Shown here in pieces: positions 8,501 to 11,706 of a stretch of 11,706 bases of DNA (the stretch's first letter is position 1; every line of letters begins with the position of its first letter). Under the pieces are notes generated by a model. It worked only from the letters and a program-made list of their open reading frames with translations. It was not told where the DNA came from and did not search any database. The position numbers and the translations under genes were made by a program. This stretch comes from Deltaproteobacteria bacterium (GTDB lineage: Bacteria; Desulfobacterota; Desulfobulbia; Desulfobulbales; BM004): positions 1-11,706 of the forward strand of contig JAFDBU010000145.1 in assembly GCA_019313095.1 (NCBI GenBank), written 5' to 3'.

Positions 8501-9351
8501 TCAAAAAGGTCGGTTGATGGGGCGCAGGCAGCAGCCATGACATCCATGGAAGTTATTATACCTGTCAATGCTGTATTATTATAAATGTTGCGTTTGAGTC
8601 CCGGTGAATGCAGCAGGTCACTGCATATTTCCGAACGGCTTGTACTCCATTCCCGGCAGACATTTCTGTAGGTCTCAATATATTCCTCCTCGGCTTCTAA
8701 CAGGCTGTTACAACCTGCCTCAAATTCAACAGCAGGAATAAGCTTCAGAAACGGGTGGGGCAGGAGAGGGGCAAGAAAATGCTGCAAGGCCTCGGGAGCG
8801 AGTTCGGCTGCGGCGTAGCGGCTGAAAAGCTCGGAACTATCTGAGAATGTCCGGCGCCAGAAATCTTCAATTATTTCTTTGACAAGAACGGAGTCATCCG
8901 GGATGAGTTCGGTATCGAAAAGGGTGTTGCTTTCAAAGCTGTGCTCAAGGAGCATCCTCTGGCAGAAACCGTGGATAGTATAAATGGCGGCTTCATCGAA
9001 GCTGCGCAGGGCGTCGGAAAGAGAGCGTGCAGCTTTTTCTCGATCGGCGATCGTGGCAAGGTACTCCTGCAGGAATTGATCATCCGTGGGTGATGCCATC
9101 GCATCAAGGGCCTGGCGCAGCTGCTGTCTGATACGGTCGTGCAGGTCTTCGGTGGCGGCCTCGGTATAGGTAACCACCAGAATCTGTTCCATGGCCAGGT
9201 TTTTTTCAAGAAGAAGCCGCAGCACCAGGCCGCAGATGGTGTAGGTCTTGCCTGTGCCGGCACTGGCATCAATGAGGTTGATCCCTGCCAGAGGACTGCG
9301 GACAAGGTCGAAGGTGCTCGGTTGTGAAGGCTGGCAGGTGTATGGGGCCAT
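5596..9351 (-). CDS. recB: RecB, beta subunit of exodeoxyribonuclease V (helicase and nuclease)
   Basis: RecB is the 3'-to-5' helicase and the only nuclease of RecBCD; it resects broken DNA and loads RecA after Chi recognition. At 1251 residues it is slightly longer than E. coli RecB (1180). Helicase motifs in order: Walker A ASAGTGKT (29-36), TIHGFCQRML (125-134), DEFQDTDPLQ (391-400), GDPKQAIYSFRGAD (418-431), TIHKAKGLEYP (760-770) and LLYVALTRA (829-837). The C-terminal nuclease domain has GTLLHELLEQADF (1015-1027, His1019), GFIDLVFE (1140-1147, Asp1143), LADWKSN (1154-1160, Asp1156 and Lys1158) and QYHLYCLALHLYL (1186-1198), so the catalytic set is complete. ATG 9351 has no clear ribosome site, but homology begins within a few residues and the frame closes with TAA about 60 bases upstream. 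No recC precedes it, which is unusual. Confidence 0.96.
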   Translation of the reverse strand: MAPYTCQPSQPSTFDLVRSPLAGINLIDASAGTGKTYTICGLVLRLLLEKNLAMEQILVVTYTEAATEDLHDRIRQQLRQALDAMASPTDDQFLQEYLATIADREKAARSLSDALRSFDEAAIYTIHGFCQRMLLEHSFESNTLFDTELIPDDSVLVKEIIEDFWRRTFSDSSELFSRYAAAELAPEALQHFLAPLLPHPFLKLIPAVEFEAGCNSLLEAEEEYIETYRNVCREWSTSRSEICSDLLHSPGLKRNIYNNTALTGIITSMDVMAAACAPSTDLFEKFNLLTSGRIKAGTKINEKPHILPFYQHCQDLAQIQDNLLTRYGNCLLALKKRLLESLPNELNSRKARDNVFSFDDLLRRLHKALTGAAGSYLVRAIARKYPAALIDEFQDTDPLQYEIFKTIYRKDSLLFLIGDPKQAIYSFRGADIHTYMDAAAGSALAHHTLRVNYRSDPRLVKAINTIFCRAENPFIYEAISFQPVAAAQKKDRKFLTIDGQQESPFIIWHLERNDAMVETPSSQINITKIPKTRANDLIIPLVTAEVANLLKLASENRALIKDRKLVPGDIAILVRKNEEARRMQQALARIRIPSVLHSGDALFASAEAKEMLLLLEAIAVPGSIRKLKTALLTCFIGLPANVINLLQTDRQENAKTIEFWLTRFKTFHDLWNGSGFMRMFWTVMQENRVRRRVLASENGERVLTNILHLAEILHQESVTRRLNMTALLGYLQNRLAEEQTGSIEHQLRLESDEDRVKIVTIHKAKGLEYPIVFCPFAWEGTRLQAKKGFLFHQKTTGGKTELYYDAGSDEFDTHLHRARQEEMAENLRLLYVALTRAVHRCYLAWGAINGAETSAPAFLLHQYPASSENSGLSDPGQIDLMAKAAERFSGLSDQKILTDLQNLAAASGSTIRIITTRASTKEELPKNYIPESQKHVAKLRCRRFTGTIPADRQISSFSSLIRHRSAVSSRENHALYDEAPDRDTLAQSPAGPENLKELQENRYDIFTFPQGAKPGTLLHELLEQADFGLTPPVPENLICEKLRVFGYETAWHTVVAQMLENLGRVLLHHDIPGLKLSSIPRADCLYELEFYYPLTYLTPADLKQIFCSGDLRQSVGKATAYMDLMLDRLAFTPARGFMRGFIDLVFEFEGKFYLADWKSNHLGASIENYSLEKVKENMLSGYYFLQYHLYCLALHLYLGKRLPGYRYESHFGGVFYIFLRGVNQERGPDYGIYHDRPAVSTVEMLRTRLLG

Positions 9352-9578
9352 AGGTAAAATGGTGCTGAAGATTATTATGAAAATGATTTCCAGTGCTGGC
9401 TGAACAATTTACACAATTCTGCAGGTTGCTCAGCTAAATTACGAAAATCGCCGCCGGTTGCGGCTCAAACTGATCGTAATTCAACGCTGTGCAACCCCTT
9501 GAATTGTATGCAAACTGTTCAAATCCCTGTCGATCACCTTCTTAACCGTATTAAATAAATCTCGACCTGAAAATGGCA

Positions 9579-9659
9579 TGCAAGCTGTCTATAAAAATTT
9601 TTGGCAGCAAAAATATATTACACTGTAACCTATATACGTCATGAGATAGACAGCCTGCA
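9579..9659. repeat. 81-base element with 14-base near-perfect inverted termini
   Basis: The left arm is 9579-9592 (TGCAAGCTGTCTAT) and the right arm is 9646-9659 (ATAGACAGCCTGCA). The arms are reverse complements at 13 of 14 positions and enclose an AT-rich 53-base centre with no reading frame. It could be a miniature transposable-element remnant, a binding-site pair, or the stem of a small RNA. No flanking target duplication is obvious. Confidence 0.5.
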
Positions 9660-9695
9660 AGTTCAAAACAAAAAAGTATGGGGGGATCGGGCAAA

Positions 9696-9724
9696 AAAAC
9701 GGCTCCTGCGAGGGGAGCCGTTTT
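9696..9724 (-). terminator. Intrinsic terminator of hsp20
   Basis: The arms 9696-9706 (AAAACGGCTCC) and 9714-9724 (GGAGCCGTTTT) are perfect reverse complements, 11 bases each, with a 7-base loop. On the minus strand the GC-rich stem runs into seven T residues (the A run at 9693-9699), the standard shape of a Rho-independent terminator. It lies 33 bases beyond the hsp20 stop. On the plus strand the T-tract is only four bases, so it should act mainly on hsp20. Confidence 0.88.
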
Positions 9725-9757
9725 GGAATGAATAACGTAAAAATTTAAAGAAGAAGC

Positions 9758-10207
9758 TTAGTCGACATTGATGGTAATCTGTTTCGGCTTTTTTTCTTCC
9801 GCCTTGGGGATCTCGATCTTGAGGATGCCGTCCTTGAAGTTGGCCGTGATCTTTGCCGGATCAACGGTTGAGGGCAGGGTAAAGGCCCGCTCAAAGGTAC
9901 CGAAGCAGCGTTCCATGCGGTAATAGTTTTCCTTCCTGACCTCTTCGTCGGATTTGCGTTCTCCTCTGAGGGTGAGAATGTTTTCCTTGACATCAAGGGT
10001 AATTGTGTCCTTGGTGACCCCCGGAAGTTCGGCATTAATAACGATGGCTTTTTCCGAGTCATAGATATCCACTACAGGCCGCCAATCACATTGGCTTACC
10101 TCGACCTCATAATCCTGCGATCTGCTGGCCGTTTCGTCAAAAATACGGTTGATGCGGTCCTGCAGGGTTGTCATGTTCCTGAATGGATCCCAGCGCACGA
10201 TTGTCAT
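9758..10207 (-). CDS. hsp20: Hsp20 / alpha-crystallin family small heat shock protein
   Basis: Small heat shock proteins are ATP-independent cytoplasmic chaperones. They form oligomers, hold unfolding proteins in a soluble state, and pass them to ATP-driven chaperones. The 149-residue protein is of typical length. It has a short N-terminal arm starting MTIVRWDPFRNM and an alpha-crystallin domain from about 42 to 138. That domain includes the INAELPGV strand (57-64), the LTLRGER segment (78-84) and the conserved GILKIEIPK near its end (127-135). A charged tail with an ITI-type I-x-I anchor (144-146) contacts neighbouring subunits. ATG 10207 has a perfect AGGAGG ribosome site 7 bases upstream (plus-strand 10215-10220), suggesting strong translation. 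It is a single-gene transcription unit with its own promoter candidate and terminator, divergent from prc. Confidence 0.95.
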   Translation of the reverse strand: MTIVRWDPFRNMTTLQDRINRIFDETASRSQDYEVEVSQCDWRPVVDIYDSEKAIVINAELPGVTKDTITLDVKENILTLRGERKSDEEVRKENYYRMERCFGTFERAFTLPSTVDPAKITANFKDGILKIEIPKAEEKKPKQITINVD

Positions 10208-10255
10208 GATGAAACCTCCTACTATGTCTTTGTTATTACTGTTTTTGTTAAAAAC

Positions 10256-10270
10256 AAATCAACTTGATTT
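10256..10270. promoter_or_regulatory. Perfect palindrome at the predicted hsp20 transcript start, possible operator
   Basis: AAATCAA (10256-10262) and TTGATTT (10264-10270) are exact reverse complements around a single C. Read on the hsp20 strand, it begins about 7 bases after the -10 candidate, so a bound protein would block initiation. It is not a CIRCE element and has the opposite half-site order to an FNR box. The function is inferred from symmetry and position. Confidence 0.4.
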
Positions 10271-10277
10271 AAGCCAA

Positions 10278-10305
10278 AAAATAAGCATTGTCCTGATGGT
10301 GTCAA
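10278..10305 (-). promoter_or_regulatory. Candidate hsp20 promoter
   Basis: On the minus strand, a perfect -35 box TTGACA (10305-10300) is followed after 16 bases by TATTTT (10283-10278), four of six matches to the -10 consensus. The leader would be about 64 bases long. The -35 is preceded by C (CTTGAC), so it overlaps a sigma32-like -35. The sigma32 -10 (CCCCAT type) is absent, so a vegetative sigma factor plus a repressor seems more likely. Confidence 0.5.
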
Positions 10306-10336
10306 GAATGAAAAAAGGCGAATGCCGAAGTGATTT

Positions 10337-10365
10337 TTGACTCTTTTATTTATTTGGGGTAAATG
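10337..10365 (+). promoter_or_regulatory. Weak candidate promoter for prc
   Basis: TTGACT (10337-10342, five of six matches) is followed after 17 bases by TAAATG (10360-10365, three of six). It would give a leader of about 45 bases before the prc start. The poor -10 makes this tentative. Confidence 0.3.
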
Positions 10366-10416
10366 AAGACGGTGCCGTAAAACAACTCACCTAAATCAAA
10401 CCTGGAAAGAGAGTGT

Positions 10417-11706
10417 ATGAAAACTTTAAAAAAAAGCATACTTGTAGCTGTCATAACCTGCTGTTTCCTTTGGTCTACAGCCGGTCCGGCAGTCAGTGAC
10501 AGCAATGCTGATATCAATCAACAGAAAAGTACGGTATTTGCTCCGACCAAAAGCCATAAAAAGATCAATAAAGAGATCGTCAACCATCTCAAACACCGGC
10601 ATTACCTGAAAATCAATTTTGATGACCGGTTATCCGAGAAAGTTTTAACCCGCTACCTAGATGAACTGGACCCGGCGCACAGCTATTTCTTTGCCAACGA
10701 CGTAAAGGAGTTTGAAAACAAATACCGTTTCAAACTGGATGATGCCCTTGTTGATGGCGACCTGCAGCCTGCGTTTGAGATATTCAACCGGTCCCAGCAG
10801 AGGATCAGCGAAAGACTCATATCGCTGATTGCGCGGACTGAACAGGGCTTTGACAATATAAAGTTTGATACCAAAGAGAATCTGCGAATAGACCGCAAAG
10901 ACATTGCATGGCCTGACTCGGAATCCGAGATGCAAGAGTTATGGCGCAAACGTTTGAAAAGCGATGTTTTAAGCCTCAAGCTGGCTGACAAGTCTCTGGA
11001 GGAGATCAGGGAAACCCTGCTCAAACGGTACCGTAATCAGCTGAACCGTGTTGAGCAGAACAGCAGTGACGATGTCTTTGAATATTACATGAACGCGATG
11101 GCGCTTTCAATTGACCCGCATACCCAATATTTTTCACCGCACCGGACGGAAAATTTTAATATCAACATGAGCTTGTCACTGGAAGGCATCGGCGCAGTAT
11201 TGCAAAGCGAGGATGAGTTCACGAAAATCCTGCGCCTGATACCGGGAGGCCCGGCAGAACGTTCGAAGCTTCTGAAAGCCGCTGACCGGATCGTAGGAGT
11301 TGCCCAGGGGACTGAAGGCGAGATGCTCGACATCGTAGGCTGGCGGCTGGATGAGGTGGTCAATATTATCCGCGGCCCCAAAGGCACCCTGGTGCGCCTG
11401 CAGATCATTCCGGCAGATGCGGCAGATATTCACCAGACAAAAATTATTCATATTGTGCGAGATAAAGTCAAACTTGAGGAACAGGCGGCCCAAAAAAGCG
11501 TTCTCGAGGTTGAGCGCGATACCCAAAAATACAAGGTAGGGGTGATTGACATCCCGACTTTTTATGCCGATTTCCAGGGTATGAACGAAGGTAACCCGGA
11601 TTACAAGAGCACGACAAAGGATGTCCAGCAGCTTCTGAAAGCCGCTGACCGGATCGTAGGAGTTGCCCAGGGGACTGAAGGCGAGATGCTCGACATCGTA
11701 GGCTGG
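10417..11706 (+). CDS. prc: Prc/Tsp-type carboxyl-terminal processing protease (peptidase S41), truncated, with an anomalous 3' end
   Basis: Prc is a periplasmic serine protease with a Ser-Lys pair that cleaves proteins from their C-terminus, trims lipoproteins and affects peptidoglycan hydrolases. The visible 430 codons contain a signal peptide (basic MKTLKK, hydrophobic core 7-22, cleavage probably near residues 25-30). They also contain the TSP N-terminal helical domain (about 40-240, with DPHTQYFSP at 233-241) and a PDZ domain (about 252-332) holding SLEGIGAVLQ, GGPA, VGW and GPKGT. The strand KVGVIDIPTFY (373-383) then starts the protease core. E. coli Prc has 682 residues. After QQLLK (404-408) the expected core, with the DLRNNGGG-type loop and catalytic Ser and Lys, is replaced by an exact repeat of residues 285-309. 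True prc sequence is therefore reliable only to about 11640. ATG 10417 has a modest GGAAAGAGAG ribosome site. Confidence 0.92.
   Translation, partial: MKTLKKSILVAVITCCFLWSTAGPAVSDSNADINQQKSTVFAPTKSHKKINKEIVNHLKHRHYLKINFDDRLSEKVLTRYLDELDPAHSYFFANDVKEFENKYRFKLDDALVDGDLQPAFEIFNRSQQRISERLISLIARTEQGFDNIKFDTKENLRIDRKDIAWPDSESEMQELWRKRLKSDVLSLKLADKSLEEIRETLLKRYRNQLNRVEQNSSDDVFEYYMNAMALSIDPHTQYFSPHRTENFNINMSLSLEGIGAVLQSEDEFTKILRLIPGGPAERSKLLKAADRIVGVAQGTEGEMLDIVGWRLDEVVNIIRGPKGTLVRLQIIPADAADIHQTKIIHIVRDKVKLEEQAAQKSVLEVERDTQKYKVGVIDIPTFYADFQGMNEGNPDYKSTTKDVQQLLKAADRIVGVAQGTEGEMLDIVGW
11267..11343 (+). repeat. 77-base direct repeat, copy 1 (native PDZ segment of prc)
   Basis: This copy lies in the PDZ domain, where its translation (from LLKAAD to DIVGW) matches the expected Prc order. 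The same segment of E. coli Prc is homologous here and continues into the GPKG strand just as this copy does, so copy 1 is the authentic location. Confidence 0.97.
11630..11706 (+). repeat. 77-base direct repeat, copy 2 (window end, probably an assembly artefact)
   Basis: This copy is identical to 11267-11343 at all 77 positions and runs to the last base of the window. The offset is 363 bases (121 codons), so the frame stays open. The base before each copy differs, so the identity begins abruptly at AGCTTCTGAAA. Prc homologues have the protease core here, not a second PDZ segment. Confidence 0.97.

Larger units (their letters stand above)
9352..9757. other. Intergenic region between recB and hsp20, rich in short repeats
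   Basis: No gene was found. The region must hold the recB promoter on the minus strand. A weak candidate is ATGACG at 9637-9642, 16 bases, then TAATAT near 9615-9620 (four of six matches each). It also holds an 81-base inverted-repeat element (9579-9659), a 7-base inverted repeat AATTCAA/TTGAATT (9478-9484 and 9499-9505), a GC hairpin GCCGC/GCGGC (9450-9464) without a T-tract, and the hsp20 terminator (9696-9724). A motif close to TGCARRCTGT recurs at 9509, 9579 and, inverted, at 9650. Confidence 0.5.

Noticed and set aside
9450..9464. GC-rich hairpin GCCGC-CGGTT-GCGGC as a terminator
   Set aside because: The stem is only 5 bases and neither strand has a T-tract after it.
10241..10255. GTTTTT-GTT-AAAAAC inverted repeat in the hsp20 leader
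   Set aside because: It is a low-complexity A/T sequence in which such symmetry is expected by chance; the adjacent AAATCAA palindrome is the better candidate.
10314..10328. GGC-GAAT-GCC hairpin next to an A run between hsp20 and prc
   Set aside because: A 3-base stem is too short to be a terminator, and it lies upstream of both genes.
1..11706. CRISPR array, tRNA or rRNA genes, integrase or transposase
   Set aside because: I looked for regularly spaced repeats, cloverleaf sequences and transposase-like proteins on both strands and saw none.

Overview
The window looks like a chromosomal fragment, and possibly a whole contig, from a Gram-negative bacterium. A deltaproteobacterium in the broad sense (Desulfobacterota-like) fits best. 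That placement is an inference. It rests on a cdaA-cdaR-glmM operon sitting beside RecBCD-type (not AddAB-type) recombination genes, a long periplasmic Prc-type protease with its N-terminal helical domain, and an Hsp20 that begins in the style common in that group. No rRNA, tRNA, transposase, phage gene or CRISPR array is visible. Both window edges cut a gene.

Layout. Positions 1-2652 (minus strand) hold a tight three-gene operon: cdaA (c-di-AMP synthase), cdaR (its YbbR-domain regulator) and glmM (phosphoglucosamine mutase, running off the left edge). The genes overlap by 25 and 4 bases. A 422-base AT-rich gap follows, then a lone nitroreductase-family gene (plus, 3075-3653). It converges, with a gap of only 6 bases, on recD (minus, 3660-5558), which lies downstream of recB (minus, 5596-9351). 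No recC is present beside them. Positions 9352-9757 hold no gene. They contain an 81-base inverted-repeat element, smaller repeats, and a clear intrinsic terminator belonging to the next gene, hsp20 (minus, 9758-10207). hsp20 and the protease gene prc (plus, 10417 to the right edge) diverge from a shared 209-base promoter region.

How the genes work together. CdaA makes c-di-AMP at the membrane, CdaR modulates it from outside the membrane, and GlmM makes glucosamine-1-phosphate for peptidoglycan precursors; in Firmicutes GlmM also binds and inhibits CdaA. RecB and RecD are helicase/nuclease subunits for double-strand-break repair and normally need RecC. Hsp20 and Prc are both protein-quality-control proteins, one cytoplasmic and one periplasmic, but nothing shows that they are co-regulated.

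Most notable points. (1) The GlmM metal-binding loop reads DGDGY instead of DGDGD. (2) The CdaA signature motif reads DGG instead of DGA. (3) The last 77 bases exactly repeat an internal part of prc, in frame, and replace the expected catalytic domain; this is most likely an assembly artefact. (4) recB and recD lack an adjacent recC. (5) recD appears to start at TTG directly after an in-frame ATG-GAA-ATA-TAG. I found no convincing undescribed multi-gene system here; most of the window is conserved housekeeping DNA.
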